The position numbers were made by a program, and so were the translations under genes. Shown here one piece after another: positions 38,701 through 46,177 of a stretch of DNA of 64,000 bases (its first letter is position 1; each line of letters starts with the position of its first letter). The notes beneath the pieces are model-generated. The model was not told where the DNA came from. It searched no databases and saw nothing but the letters and a program-made list of their open reading frames with translations. The stretch is from Stratiolaelaps scimitus (lineage: Eukaryota > Arthropoda > Arachnida > Mesostigmata > Laelapidae): contig JABWDB010000016.1 in NCBI GenBank assembly GCA_019614645.1, forward strand, positions 4,154,001-4,218,000. Reading direction: 5' to 3'.

Positions 38701-40119
38701 TGCGTTAGAGGCATAGGGAGATTCTGTTGGAGAAGACCTTGGGGGGGGGGGGTATGATAGAAGTAAAGGGAAAAAACTCCATAGCTGAAGGATGGAATGG
38801 ACAAGACGAAGTTAGTCGTCTCTAACGAGAAAGAAAAACGAGACTCGGCTAGGCAGGGAACTAGAGAACTGCTGTGGATGATCTGCGGTGGTACAGCGGT
38901 GCCGGGGAAGAAATCGAAAGACAAGACCCGAGAAGGCGGCGGTGGAGGGTTAGCCGCCCATTGAGGCAGAAACAATCCCCGTCAGACCACAACTGGGCAG
39001 ATCCCTGCTGCTCTCCAGTCCTTCGGGACCTTCGGTCCTCATAGGCTGAGCCAGTGGCATCAGAGAAGGAAGAAGTAGGATCCGGCTACGCCTGTAGTAT
39101 CTATCGCAATGAAGTGAAAGTCCAACCAGCTGTAGTTGTCCACCGGGTTTTGGCTAGTTGTGCTACAGTGGGCTTGGGCGAGGCAAGCGAAAGGCATCGC
39201 TTCCTTCGGTGCGGCGGGTGGTCGTCGTTGTGGCTAAAAGAAGGATGAAAGGCCAAACCACTGTGTATCAATGTGTGCGGGGATGACATAATTTAGGGTC
39301 TGGAGGTTCCCTGGGGGAGGGGTAAGGGGCAAGCGACCACGGGAGGCGATGAACGCGATAATGGCCGGCATAACCTACATGTCTGTCTGTCTGCTCAGTT
39401 CGACTAGGTCTAATCTAGGCTGGGTGAGATTGTTGTCATTTGGTTTGTGTCGACAATACTTACTCGGTCTGTTCGATTTTGTCGTTCGCCGGCATGGTCA
39501 TAAGGACACAGTTGACCAGAATGGCGACAATGATGAAAAAGCTGAACAGTGGGTGCACCAGGATGCAGATGGCCAGACGACGAATTGGGTTGAACGGACT
39601 GAGTATCCAGAGGGCACTGGTCGAGCTGAAGCGGAAGATGTCTTTGCCCTTGCTGATCACCATGAACGTCCTCTTGTTCTCGTAGTACTTGTCTATCTCT
39701 TCTACAGGTGTGGCGATCAGCTCAGGAGGGAAGTCATTGACGATCCGCTTGGGCAAGGGACCGCCGGCCTCCATTCCCGGGTCGGGGTCTGAGGCCTCCT
39801 TGTGATGGTAGAACTGGGGCTCTGGTTCGATCCCCTCCTCGCGCATCTTCTCCAGCTGCGCCTTCTTGGCCGCCTCCTCGGCCAGGCGCGCGAGCTGGCC
39901 CGCGAGGCTTTCCCTCGTGAACGGCCGAAATATCGACTGCGGCTCATCGGCCAACATGTGCTCGATGTCGTGGTCGTGGAAATCCTCGTCGTCATGGTCT
40001 GCGTGGACGCCATCTTCTGCGACGGGCAGTGCAAGGGCGTGCGGTGTGGCGCTGCTGGTACTGAAAGCAGGCTGTTCCGTGTTAGCTGACAAAGCAGTCT
40101 CGGCGGGCGCCGGTGGCAT
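2232..40119 (-). CDS. para: Voltage-gated sodium channel alpha subunit (para/Nav), N-terminal half, 15 exons, continues beyond left edge
   Basis: The product is the pore-forming subunit of the neuronal voltage-gated Na+ channel in the plasma membrane, the target of pyrethroids. Fifteen exons were joined by eye from conserved protein sequence plus GT/AG boundaries. Their lengths (656, 129, 92, 198, 61, 322, 435, 414, 103, 66, 299, 174, 176, 235 and 102 nt) sum to 3462 nt, exactly 1154 codons with every phase compatible. Visible parts are the N-terminus with [10 protein letters not shown], domain I S1-S6 (S4 residues R277, R280, R283, K286; pore Asp419 in TQDYWE), a long I-II linker, domain II S1-S6 (pore Glu1070 in CGEWIE) and the first 34 residues after IIS6. 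Para-family proteins are about 2100 residues, so roughly half is present. Unusual points are an N-terminal extension, polyQ/polyA/polyG in the linker and only one copy of the IIS4-S5 exon. No frameshift or stop is seen. Confidence 0.97.
2368..2640 (-). pseudogene. Possible ML-domain (NPC2/group-2-allergen-like) fragment or nested exon
   Basis: The minus-strand translation contains [11 protein letters not shown], then [22 protein letters not shown] and [20 protein letters not shown]-domain proteins are small secreted lipid binders. They share a Cys pair, a central V/LPV strand and a last Cys followed by I-x-I/V about 40 residues after the second Cys of the pair. Here that spacing is 38 residues, and CQNNIRIV resembles the closing strand. 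The N-terminal half and signal peptide are not visible. The frame runs on into exon 15 before stopping. A TATA-like CTATAAATAG lies upstream at 2709-2718. It could also be a chance frame. Confidence 0.35.
3040..3366 (-). mobile_element. Possible Ty3/gypsy integrase relic
   Basis: The minus-strand frame reads RQTSERLRV, then [12 protein letters not shown], then [15 protein letters not shown]. Ty3/gypsy integrases have the order Q-x-x-E-R-x-N, then a Y-R-x-T-P-H segment, then S-P-x-x-L-x-x-G-R. The order and spacing partly fit but key residues (P-H, T-G) are lost, and the gap after E-R is short. No LTRs, reverse transcriptase or gag were found nearby. Confidence 0.35.
4670..4904 (-). CDS. para: Sodium channel exon 14: domain II pore and S6 (kdr site)
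   Basis: Residues 1042-1120: [18 protein letters not shown], pore loop [14 protein letters not shown] with filter Glu1070, then IIS6 [20 protein letters not shown]. Leu1099 (CTG, 4733-4735) is the Leu1014 kdr position and is wild type. The exon ends SNLSQ at CAG|GTTAGT. The acceptor is CCCCGCAG. Confidence 0.97.
4905..6250. other. Intron 13
   Basis: Contains GTT/GTC-rich sequence at 5068-5132, a (TC)n run at 5478-5496, a G9 run near 5636 and GGCCGGCC/CGACCGACC tetranucleotide repeats at 5805-5835. No alternative S5 exon is seen. Confidence 0.75.
6251..6426 (-). CDS. para: Sodium channel exon 13: domain II S4-S5 linker and S5 (pyrethroid receptor)
   Basis: Residues 984-1042: [18 protein letters not shown], then [18 protein letters not shown] and [18 protein letters not shown]. 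Met1003 (ATG, 6367-6369), Leu1010 (CTG, 6346-6348) and Thr1014 (ACC, 6334-6336) are the Met918, Leu925 and Thr929 equivalents, all wild type. Gly replaces insect Cys933. In insects this position has mutually exclusive exons c and d; only one copy is seen here. The acceptor is TTACAG and the donor TT|GTAAGT. Confidence 0.97.
6427..8454. other. Intron 12
   Basis: Contains a C-rich run at 7206-7222, a GA-rich stretch near 7365-7395 and (AC)n at 7963-7981. It was searched for a second copy of the [18 protein letters not shown] exon on the minus strand; none was found. Confidence 0.75.
7963..7981. repeat. (AC)n microsatellite
   Basis: About nine AC units within intron 12. Confidence 0.95.
8455..8628 (-). 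CDS. para: Sodium channel exon 12: domain II S2-S4
   Basis: Residues 926-983: [19 protein letters not shown] (IIS2), [19 protein letters not shown] (IIS3) and the first S4 charges in LSVLRSFRL. It is 174 nt and phase 0 at both ends. The donor CTG|GTAAGT leads to exon 13, which continues S4 with [10 protein letters not shown]. Confidence 0.97.
8629..9630. other. Intron 11
   Basis: Contains a (TA)n array at 8743-8773. The 187-codon plus-strand frame at 8921-9484 has no recognisable motif and is treated as chance. Confidence 0.75.
8743..8773. repeat. (TA)n microsatellite
   Basis: Uninterrupted TA dinucleotides in intron 11, preceded by a (TC)n run. Confidence 0.95.
9631..9929 (-). CDS. para: Sodium channel exon 11: end of I-II linker and domain II S1
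   Basis: Residues 826-925. It starts [14 protein letters not shown], then [32 protein letters not shown] (IIS1, about 889-907), MAMDHHDM and SGNY. All are family landmarks. The acceptor is CCCGCAG and the donor TAT|GTAAGA. The exon is 299 nt. Confidence 0.96.
12860..13109 (+). mobile_element. Weak Ty3/gypsy polyprotein trace
   Basis: One plus-strand frame reads [19 protein letters not shown] near 12868-12923, similar to the I-L-G-x-D-F-L end of retroviral-type proteases. Another reads [16 protein letters not shown] at 13058-13105, similar to the V-S-x-D-R-L-K-P-A end of gypsy integrases. The two are in different frames and nothing between them is recognisable, so this would be a heavily deleted relic if real. 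Confidence 0.25.
15561..15587. repeat. (TC)n microsatellite
   Basis: TC dinucleotides in intron 10, equivalent to (GA)n on the gene strand. Confidence 0.95.
15962..16027 (-). CDS. para: Sodium channel exon 10: short I-II linker exon
   Basis: A 66-nt exon encoding [21 protein letters not shown], which closely matches the insect motif [13 protein letters not shown]. The acceptor is TTTCAG. The donor GAG|GTATCC is weak at positions +4 to +6, but it is the only one that keeps phase with exon 11. The joined sequence reads SERVSIYYF. Confidence 0.9.
16028..17267. other. Intron 9
   Basis: Nothing recognisable beyond short GGC/CAG triplet runs near 16237-16262. Confidence 0.7.
17268..17370 (-). CDS. 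para: Sodium channel exon 9: I-II linker
   Basis: Residues 770-804, beginning [19 protein letters not shown] and ending in the conserved type of motif [13 protein letters not shown]. It corresponds to the Drosophila linker region ending VVDMKD. The acceptor is TTCACAG and the donor GAG|GTAAGT. It is 103 nt and leaves phase 1. Confidence 0.9.
17371..17761. other. Intron 8
   Basis: A short intron with a homopolymer G run at about 17706-17718. No exon equivalent to insect optional exons was recognised. Confidence 0.75.
17762..18175 (-). CDS. para: Sodium channel exon 8: second half of domain I-II linker
   Basis: Residues 632-769. It starts [19 protein letters not shown], which is strongly conserved and contains protein-kinase consensus sites. 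A Gly/Ala/Pro-rich block of about 30 residues follows with no close insect equivalent, then the conserved [29 protein letters not shown] and [16 protein letters not shown]. Insect optional exon b is not represented here: the protein goes from TSHG straight to EVYCLTKES. The acceptor AATAG has a weak pyrimidine tract. The donor is CAG|GTGAGC. Confidence 0.92.
20737..20760. repeat. (TA)n microsatellite
   Basis: TA dinucleotides in intron 7. Confidence 0.93.
21236..21285. repeat. Short direct duplication, period 35 bp
   Basis: The 15-mer CTTGTATCATATATG occurs at 21236-21250 and again at 21271-21285. Confidence 0.85.
22867..22890. repeat. (GA)n microsatellite
   Basis: About twelve GA units. 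Confidence 0.95.
23000..23210. repeat. Compound triplet repeat (CAA, ACT, GTA, GCA)
   Basis: Imperfect triplets change from CAA to ACT/ACG, then GTA and GCA types over about 200 bp. They keep several frames open without coding evidence. Confidence 0.85.
25268..25288. repeat. (TC)n microsatellite
   Basis: TC dinucleotides in intron 7. Confidence 0.93.
26968..27038 (-). mobile_element. tRNA-like sequence, probably a SINE head or tRNA pseudogene
   Basis: On the minus strand a perfect RNA polymerase III B box, GGTTCGATCCC, lies about 50 bp downstream of an A-box-like TGGCGCATTCGC. The T-arm stem (GGG/CCC) and a palindromic GGCGCA/TGCGCC D-arm can be drawn, but the acceptor stem does not close. 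It is therefore not called as a functional tRNA. Confidence 0.5.
27057..27109. repeat. Tandem duplication carrying (TA)n
   Basis: The 17-mer TACTTGGTGTTTACTGT is present at 27057-27073 and 27093-27109, separated by TA dinucleotides. Confidence 0.9.
27179..27288 (-). mobile_element. Dispersed repeat copy 1, probably SINE-derived
   Basis: About 110 bp align with 53959-54071 at roughly three quarters identity. Shared stretches include CATTGTCTCTCT, ACAGCGAG and CCCGGTGGC. On the minus strand the start resembles the end of a tRNA head. No target-site duplication was identified. Confidence 0.7.
27602..28036 (-). CDS. para: Sodium channel exon 7: first half of domain I-II linker with polyQ, polyA and polyG
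   Basis: Residues 487-631, phase 0 at both ends. It begins [15 protein letters not shown], a charged helix continuing from exon 6, then six Ala (524-529), nine Gly (532-540), the conserved [14 protein letters not shown], and 17 Gln (601-617), ending GKVRK. AKSP and KVRK match insect para, but the homopolymers do not. The donor is AAG|GTCAGT. Direct reading past this donor would add VSRQ, so one or two residues at the junction are uncertain. Confidence 0.92.
27644..27694 (-). repeat. In-frame CAG/CAA repeat encoding Gln17
   Basis: Seventeen consecutive glutamine codons, a mix of CAA and CAG, in exon 7 of the channel. CAA interruptions usually slow expansion. Confidence 0.97.
28037..29179. other. 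Intron 6
   Basis: A T9 run near 28118 and no recognisable element or exon. Confidence 0.75.
29180..29501 (-). CDS. para: Sodium channel exon 6: domain I pore loop and S6
   Basis: Residues 380-486. It opens [20 protein letters not shown], then the pore helix [10 protein letters not shown] with selectivity-filter Asp419, followed by IS6 (about 439-461) and a charged helix ending EEAMRM. Tyr420 next to the filter Asp is aromatic, the state linked to tetrodotoxin sensitivity. The position equivalent to Drosophila Val410 (Val459, in [13 protein letters not shown]) is wild type. The acceptor is TTTCAG and the donor TG|GTAAGT. Confidence 0.96.
29502..33135. other. Intron 5
   Basis: Mostly unique sequence. 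A GTT/GCT-rich patch lies at 31385-31450, and paired TA arrays with a duplicated ATAAACTAATAAT lie at 32571-32640. Confidence 0.7.
32571..32640. repeat. Two (TA)n arrays each followed by the same 13-mer
   Basis: ATAAACTAATAAT follows each TA array (about 32587 and 32626), indicating a local tandem duplication. Confidence 0.85.
33136..33196 (-). CDS. para: Sodium channel exon 5: short turret exon of domain I
   Basis: A 61-nt microexon-sized piece (2 nt + 19 codons + 2 nt) encoding [19 protein letters not shown] and a split Lys. It aligns with the Drosophila segment ending in PLCGNISGA. The sequence NGT is a second possible N-glycosylation site. The acceptor is GCTGCAG and the donor AA|GTAAGT. 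It was too short to show as an ORF and was placed by homology and phase. Confidence 0.9.
33197..33515. other. Intron 4
   Basis: A 319-bp intron with a short TA run near 33466-33479 and nothing else recognisable. Confidence 0.8.
33516..33713 (-). CDS. para: Sodium channel exon 4: domain I S4-S5 linker, S5 and start of extracellular loop
   Basis: Residues 293-359. It starts with the conserved [19 protein letters not shown] linker, then IS5 ([20 protein letters not shown]) and the extracellular turret with KCVQQPPPG, which diverges from insects. An NES sequence appears if read across the splice site, but the spliced product reads HNET, a likely N-glycosylation sequon. The donor is AA|GTAAGT. 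Confidence 0.95.
33714..34949. other. Intron 3
   Basis: Contains (TA)n at 33894-33916 and TC repeats at 34540-34556. Two plus-strand frames at 34089-34358 overlap and have no motif. Confidence 0.75.
34950..35041 (-). CDS. para: Sodium channel exon 3: domain I S4 voltage sensor
   Basis: Residues 263-293, [17 protein letters not shown] followed by the S4 repeat of a basic residue every third position: R277, R280, R283 and K286. It ends VAIVPG with the Gly codon split. The acceptor is TTTCAG and the donor TG|GTAAGT. At 92 nt it matches the 92-nt class of phase-conserved S4 exons in sodium channels. Confidence 0.96.
35042..36747. other. Intron 2
   Basis: Contains two adjacent GC-rich hairpins at 35623-35684. 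The remainder is AT-rich and unremarkable. Confidence 0.75.
35623..35684. other. Pair of adjacent hairpins
   Basis: A perfect 12-bp stem (GCAGCCCGTGCG at 35623-35634 pairs with 35640-35651 around a 5-nt loop) is followed by a 7-bp stem (AGGTCGC at 35658-35664 with 35678-35684). The GC content contrasts with the flanking intron. Confidence 0.8.
36748..36876 (-). CDS. para: Sodium channel exon 2: domain I S2-S3
   Basis: Residues 220-262. The protein reads [16 protein letters not shown], then the conserved [17 protein letters not shown] that ends S2-S3. The acceptor is TTTCAG and the donor GC|GTAAGT. The exon is 129 nt (1 + 42 codons + 2), in phase with both neighbours. Confidence 0.96.
36877..39463. 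other. Intron 1 (first coding intron)
   Basis: Its right half (37430-38700) is GC-rich. GGCC repeats lie at 38351-38370 and a G11 run near 38741. No coding exon was recognised. Confidence 0.7.
38351..38370. repeat. (GGCC)n tetranucleotide repeat
   Basis: Five GGCC units, also a CpG- and HaeIII-type self-complementary tract. Confidence 0.9.
39464..40119 (-). CDS. para: Sodium channel exon 1: N-terminus and domain I S1
   Basis: This exon encodes residues 1-219 (the last codon is split, phase 2). The ATG at 40119 is the first in frame; an in-frame TGA at 40132-40134 blocks extension within this exon. The family signature [10 protein letters not shown] is at residues 63-72, followed by a Glu/Lys-rich helix, the motif ending in [19 protein letters not shown], and IS1 at about 190-208. 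The 62 residues before the signature are much longer than in Drosophila (about 14) and include a His/Asp/Glu-rich stretch (residues 39-54). Met55 (codon at 39957) is an alternative start that would give a more typical length. The donor is GA|GTAAGT. Confidence 0.95.
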
Positions 40120-40455
40120 TTCAAAGGGATGTCAAGGCCCGCTAGCTTCGCTGGCTAGGGCCGAGCCAGCTTCTGCGTCGGCCTCGGCCTCGGCCTGCAC
40201 TGGCGGCTGCGGCTCCCTCAGCTCTACCTTCTGCTGTCACTGACGCTGCTGCTGCTGCGGCGGCGGCGGCGGCGACTGCTGCTGCTTCGTCGACCGCTGC
40301 CTTTGTTGTTGCTTCTGCTGCTACTGCTGCTCCAGCCACACCAGCAGCCCAGACCGCTGTTCTGGGCTTAGAACGCGTGGTGGTCAGACAGCCGACGACG
40401 AACAACACAGTGGCGACCTTCACGTTTTCACGTTTTCCGATTGTTGCTCTTGTTG

Positions 40456-40486
<31 letters not shown>

Positions 40487-41900
40487 TCTTCGCCTCGCTG
40501 TTGTTGTTGTTGTTGTTCTCGTTTGTTGTTTCTGGTGGCGCTGGTGTTTCCCGTTGTTGGCTTCGTCTTCTTCACCTCGAGCTCGGACGCGAGCTCGGGC
40601 CGGAGCTGCACCTACGCCTGCGCCTGCTCTCCCGGCTCCGCGGCGACGCTCCACCGCAGCCGGCGAACGAGCTGCTCTGGGTCGCCGGGTCGGGGTATGC
40701 GGCAATTTCTCCGTGGCGTTTTTGGGCGGGAAGACCCCTCACCACCTAAAGGACCACCCCGCCAACGGTTGCGGCTTCTGCTGCTGCTTCTGTTGCCGGT
40801 GAAAGTTCCCGGCAACCAGGCTAGCGCCAGTTCACAGCGATCGCGTCGTTGTCCTCGTTCGTGCTGCTTGTTGTTGTTGTCGTCGCTGCTGCTACTGCTG
40901 TTATTACGTGGCCAGCTGAAGGTAGCTGAAGGTTGTTGCTTACGTATGGTATCGCTACATGAGTTACGGTACGATGAAGATGTAGCCTCTTTTTTTCACG
41001 CCTTGCCTTGCTCTTCCTCTTCCCTTTTGTTCTTCCTTGTTACCGTTCGCGCCCCGTCCGCTTTTTTGCTTGAAGCCTTCTTGATTTATTTATTCCTTTA
41101 TTTCTCTTGCCCTTCACACCGTATATGCCGCCGCTTGCATTGCGTTGTTGTTGTTGTTCGTTCTTAATATATTGTTATTATTATTATTGGTATATCCTAG
41201 TGCGTGTGCGCGCGCAATGTTCTTTTCTTGACGTTTTCGTTCTTCTTTGTTGTTATTAATTATTATTATTATTAGTAGTATTATTATTATTAGCACGCTT
41301 CGTATAATCCCACGTCACTACTATTGTTATTCGTCAGCGCCAGCGCTTCATTCGCATCCTCCTCTTTCTTTTCTTAGCTTCGTTTAGCTTGGTTCCGTCG
41401 TTTCCGCGTCTGAGCTTATGGTGCTTCTTGTTGTCGTTGTTGTTGTTGCTATTGTCGTTGTTGTTGTTGCTGTTGTTGTTGTTGCCCCTGTTGTTGTTAT
41501 TATTGGGCAGGGTGGCTGGTGTCGTCGTTGTCGTTGTCGTCGTCGTCGTCTCGGGTTGTCAGTGTGTCTGCTGGCGCTGCCTCGGTGGCAGACGGTGTGC
41601 CCGTGCTCGGTCACCACTGTCCTTCACTGTCGTTGACCGCAACCGCCGACGAGCCGCAACTTGCCAACACCAGCTGCACTTCCGGGCCGCGATCCGGCTC
41701 AGTGTCGCGCTCGCGTTGTTTTTTAGACGTCTTGGTGATATCGTCTCGTGCGCCTCTGAGGGCGACAAACCGGCGACACGGGCGGCAGCAACACAACTCG
41801 GCTCCAACGACCTGAAAAAACACAGCGACAAAACAAATTGCGAGACGTTAGGTGATCATGTCACAACAGTGACGCCATGTAGAACAAACGCCCTGTAGCT
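40120..41900 (-). other. Probable 5' leader region: CAG/CAA-rich block upstream of the channel start codon
   Basis: There is no clear pyrimidine tract and AG acceptor immediately upstream of the ATG, so exon 1 may continue as 5' UTR. On the gene strand the block contains CAG/CAA, CGC and AAC triplet runs (for example 40443-40525 and 41418-41500). Open frames here lack ATG starts and are low complexity. The extent of the transcript cannot be fixed from sequence. Confidence 0.4.
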
Positions 41901-43579
41901 GTACACAATACAAATATGCAACTGTATCTGACACAGGTGTGACGGAAATGGAATTAATTATAATTATATATTACCGTACTTACGCGCAAAAATATTGTTA
42001 CCGTAATTATGCGCATTGAAAGGCATACTGAGCTAAGACGGCTGACCTCGCGTAACAAAAACAAACAACAGATTAATCGTCGTCATCTTAGACTCGCAGG
42101 TGCGCATGTGTTGCATCGCCGAGAAAGCGCAAACGGTTTCCGTGTAATATCTCTATGGAAAAAGACAGACACATAGATCCACAGACGATACCAGTATCGA
42201 ATGTCGGATCAGTGGCGCAATCGGCCACTTCTCTGTTCGTCTCTGATCTCTGCTGTGCTGCGCTCTGCCGCGCTCTTTCTGGGTTAGGCGTATTCCTTTG
42301 CAAGCCCACAGGGTTCATCCGACACCACCGGTAGAGTCAGACTGCCAGTCCCATCTCTTTGCCCTATGGGAACCTCTACCTCTTCGGCAATGACGGTAGC
42401 ATTCGAGGCGGCACCGGCGGTAGCAGCAGCAACAAGTATTGGCAAGGGGGGGCCATGCTCACAAATACCGCAAACGTACACACATTTCCTCACCCACAGA
42501 CATCATAAATGTATACACACATACATTCATTGACAAACGGTCGTATACAAACAAAACAATCCAACACACAGCAAAACCGACGTACCGACAAACCCTTGAT
42601 CTCCACACACATATACACAATGCATATACACACAAACAAACAAGCACACACCACCCGTACACACCGTTCAACAGAGGAACATACATCCCTCGCAACGGAG
42701 ACCGTCATTTTGGCCGGGCCGGAATGCCTTGCCATAGAATGGGTAAATTGCCGGTTGCAGTGACGATGGAAACGCAACCCGCGCGTTACTATCCTCTAAA
42801 GGAAGGCGGCTGCCCTCTGGCCGCCGTCGAGCTGCTTGGGTGGGTGGGTGGCTGGCTGCTGCTGCGAGCTTCGGTAGCATAATGGAGGTCTTCATCTTCC
42901 TATTGCAGTCACCCCCCTCACAGCCCGTCTCGATCGAGACCATTCGGCGATTTTCCACCAATTTACCACCTTCTCTCGACGCTGTCTCCGGTCGCTTCAG
43001 GGAAGGAACCAATTCATAAAGCGCCAGCCGCTGGAGAAAGCGAACGGCCGAGAGAAAAAAAGCGTACTGCTATTACAACTGCTGCTTCCACAGTGTAGTA
43101 CTATTATTGTCCGAAGTCAAATGCCCGTTGAACGTCTACACGGGGCCACAGGCAATTGTTGACCTAGAGAACAACTGTTCGGCGGAGCTATGTGTTGCAG
43201 TCGAGCCACACTGCGCTAATATAGTTGTCGCGGCGAAACGCGCCACGCGTAGTAATTAGCCGTCAAGACGAGGTTATTTCTCAACCGGCTAATAATAATA
43301 ATAATAGTAATCAACACCATCATCATCGTGTCGGATAAGGTGTCAGTGGTCGATTCTTGAAAATTGTTGGACATAGCGCGTACATGCTGCAAGGGACGAA
43401 AGCACACAAGTATCGATAAACTCCGGATGGACCGGAGGTCGATTCAATTCTGCCTTCATGAAAAACCAGACGGGTGCATGGTTCCTGTTCTATATATTTG
43501 CAGTACTGGGCAGGCTTGGCTTTGATAAGGGCTAGAACCCTCACAGTTCAACTGCGCGTTATATAAATACGTTCATATA

Positions 43580-43611
<32 letters not shown>

Positions 43612-44190
43612 AAACCGATGAAACTCTGGTGGCACTTATAGTAGAATAGAATTTTCCGGCTACATACTGTATATTGTTTATTGACATCAGGTAGTTTGTG
43701 AAATTTGCGCAAATTGCCCACCGCGTCGTTTTGCCTTTCGTTCATAAGTTAAGCTTGATAACCTTTTACACGGTTGTCTTGTGTGAACGGTTTTAAAAGC
43801 AGGACTGAACTACACGGATTCTGCCTCTTCTCTATCTCAAGCGGCCATGATAGTACCCACTACTAGAATCGCGTATTCCCATTTATAAGTAAATGTTCTA
43901 TATAGAACGTCGTTGTAGTAAAAATTACCCTGGTCGTTTACACAATGCAAATTCTCCTTTACTGAAAAGGGCGTTATTTGTTACTTTACATTTTTGAGAG
44001 TTATTTATGGGCACAGTTGGCGCGGACCCCGCCAGCAGAATAACTTGTTTATATGTTCTGCGCGAGCAATCTCGACTGTTCGTATTCCGCTGCGGGGTTG
44101 TTCTGACGAGAGACGAAATTACGAAGCCTAGGCGTTATTGGCATTTAACTCAGCGGCGTAGTGAAGATCGGTGCTGATCGGGATGCTTAT
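41901..44190. other. Upstream non-coding stretch
   Basis: CA-rich sequence lies at 42490-42660 and TA dinucleotides at 43575-43612. No gene was recognised. Confidence 0.7.
43575..43612. repeat. (TA)n microsatellite
   Basis: Near-uninterrupted TA dinucleotides with one G. Confidence 0.95.
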
Positions 44191-44194
44191 AGTG

Positions 44195-44545
44195 TCACGG
44201 GGACATCCATCGCCTACAAAAGTACTTAATGAAGCACTCTCCCAGTGGGCCAGTGGGAGAGTTGGCTAACATATTCGCTGATTCGTACGAAGAACTTGCT
44301 TGTTTGATACGTAGGCACCTGATCCAGTGATTTATCCACCCGTAACTCATCCATCCTCTCGATGAGGATCGTCTGGTTAACACCGTCAAAGGCAAGGGAG
44401 AGGTCGCCACGCCAATCGTAGACCATGGATAGGGGTTAGGTACATCCGCTGTATTTGCAACGAGTCGTTGACAAACTTCTTCTAGCAGGTTAGCCGTTAA
44501 ATGGCCAGGTCCATCTAAGGTCTCAACTGCAAGTGAACTCAGCAA
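44195..44545 (-). mobile_element. Decayed non-LTR retrotransposon reverse transcriptase fragment
   Basis: One minus-strand frame reads DGPGHLTANLLEE, matching the K-A-P-G-P-D-x-L-T-x-x-x-L-K region of Jockey/CR1-type elements. About 20 residues later another frame reads DLSLAFDGVNQTILIERMD, a close match to catalytic motif A (D-L-S-K-A-F-D-x-V-N). It continues to WPTGRVLH, where G-V-P-Q-G-S-V-L would be expected, then a stop. The two motifs are normally separated by many more residues, so the copy has an internal deletion and a frameshift and is not functional. Confidence 0.65.
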
Positions 44546-46126
44546 GTAAGTCACCTGCAAGTCACTATAATTAGGCCTAGTTTGAGCGCAATACAGCGTA
44601 TTCGAGGTTGTTAGCGCAGTGACCTACATGTGACGCAACTGACTAGAGCGTCTGTCATTTACCGCCGTCACACTCTAGGAGCTGCCGCACTACTGTTGTT
44701 TCCCTTAAGTATTGATGAAGGTGAGATGCGTAATCTGACTATAAAAAACCACCTCTCCAGCAGTGGCTGCGAAGGTGTTCTTTGCCATTTCACTCATAGG
44801 TCCCCCTCGACGATATCACACCGGGTGTCGTATCGTATTGTACATACGTTATTTTGCGACTTTCTCCGACAACCCCCTCCGCTATCCATTTGCACCTGCC
44901 CGTTGCAGTCATATCTTCGAGATACCCATAGAAAAGTGGTACGCCTCAGTGGGTGGTCACGTAAGGAAGCAGGACAAACGATACCTTGGTTGTTTGATCG
45001 TCACGTTCGCGTCGAATATGCAGAAGCGCGCTAGAGAACGGACTCACGCGTCTTGCATCGGCAGCATCGACCAGACATCGGCGACGCCGAGCCAAACTCA
45101 CGGCGGCTCCTGGGGGTATCCTTCGGCCGGCCTCTATCGTCCGGCGGTCTGCCTGCCCACTTGCCTGGTGGAATGTGCGGCCATTTCTGCATACGATTGA
45201 CCTTAGATTTTTCATGGCCTCGTTGGTGTTTGATGAAGAAGTGGCCTCGCTGCTGCACCTCCTTGAACGAAGACCGACGGTGGGGGCAGAGCGCGAGGGG
45301 TCTGTGGGGGACGGGGGGGGGTGATTCAGCGAGCGCTAGAGGCGAACACGCTAGAGGTGGGGACGTGGATCCCGTAAACGTGAAGGGAGCACTATCGACG
45401 AGAATAGCTCATGGACGCAAGGGTCCAGCCTTGTAGCCCGATCGTAGCGCGGCGGCGTGCTAGGCTTTGTGGGGGTCACCTAGAAGCGTCACGTCGCCGA
45501 CATTTCCATCCTCGATCTCGCAGCCGAGCGGCCAAGTGGTCCAAGAGGGGGAGAGAGAGAGAAAAGCAAGGCACGAAGGCAAGCCCATCCACCATACATA
45601 GCTTATGGAAGGAAGATGGTGAAAATAAATGGTAATAGAGAGACATCGAGAGGGAAATTGAGGAGCACGCCGCCAGCGCACACTGCAAGGTGAGAAGAGT
45701 CAACGCCAAGACATATATTATATGTGGCGTCACGGTCTCGAGTGAGCGAGCCAGCCAGCGAAACCAGTAGGAGCTGCCGAATCAGGGCGTCAGCCAGCGG
45801 AAACCCCTATAACCAGCCCTGTGCATGACGGCTCCATGCCCGGCGGCTTGCCCAGCGCCCTTTGGTCGCTTTGCGGTACCCTCCCTCCACTATCGCTCTA
45901 TTTTTCCGTCTCATTCTCATGTCGTTATTTGAACGTCGGCCTTGTACGTCCTAGATCTTGCGAATGGAGGCTCCTTTTATTTCGGTGTGGGACCGCGACA
46001 ACCAGATGACGCAATATTGTAAGTAGTAAAAAACGACACGAATCCTCATGAAAAGATGAACAATACGCTTCTGGGTGATAACTCACATGGGAAAAAGGGC
46101 AAGGTATTAGCGGAATATTGTGATGA

Positions 46127-46177
<51 letters not shown>

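Noticed and set aside
40142..40705. 187-codon frame ending just before the channel ATG, considered as an upstream ORF
   Set aside because: It has no ATG anywhere in frame and consists of triplet-repeat residues.
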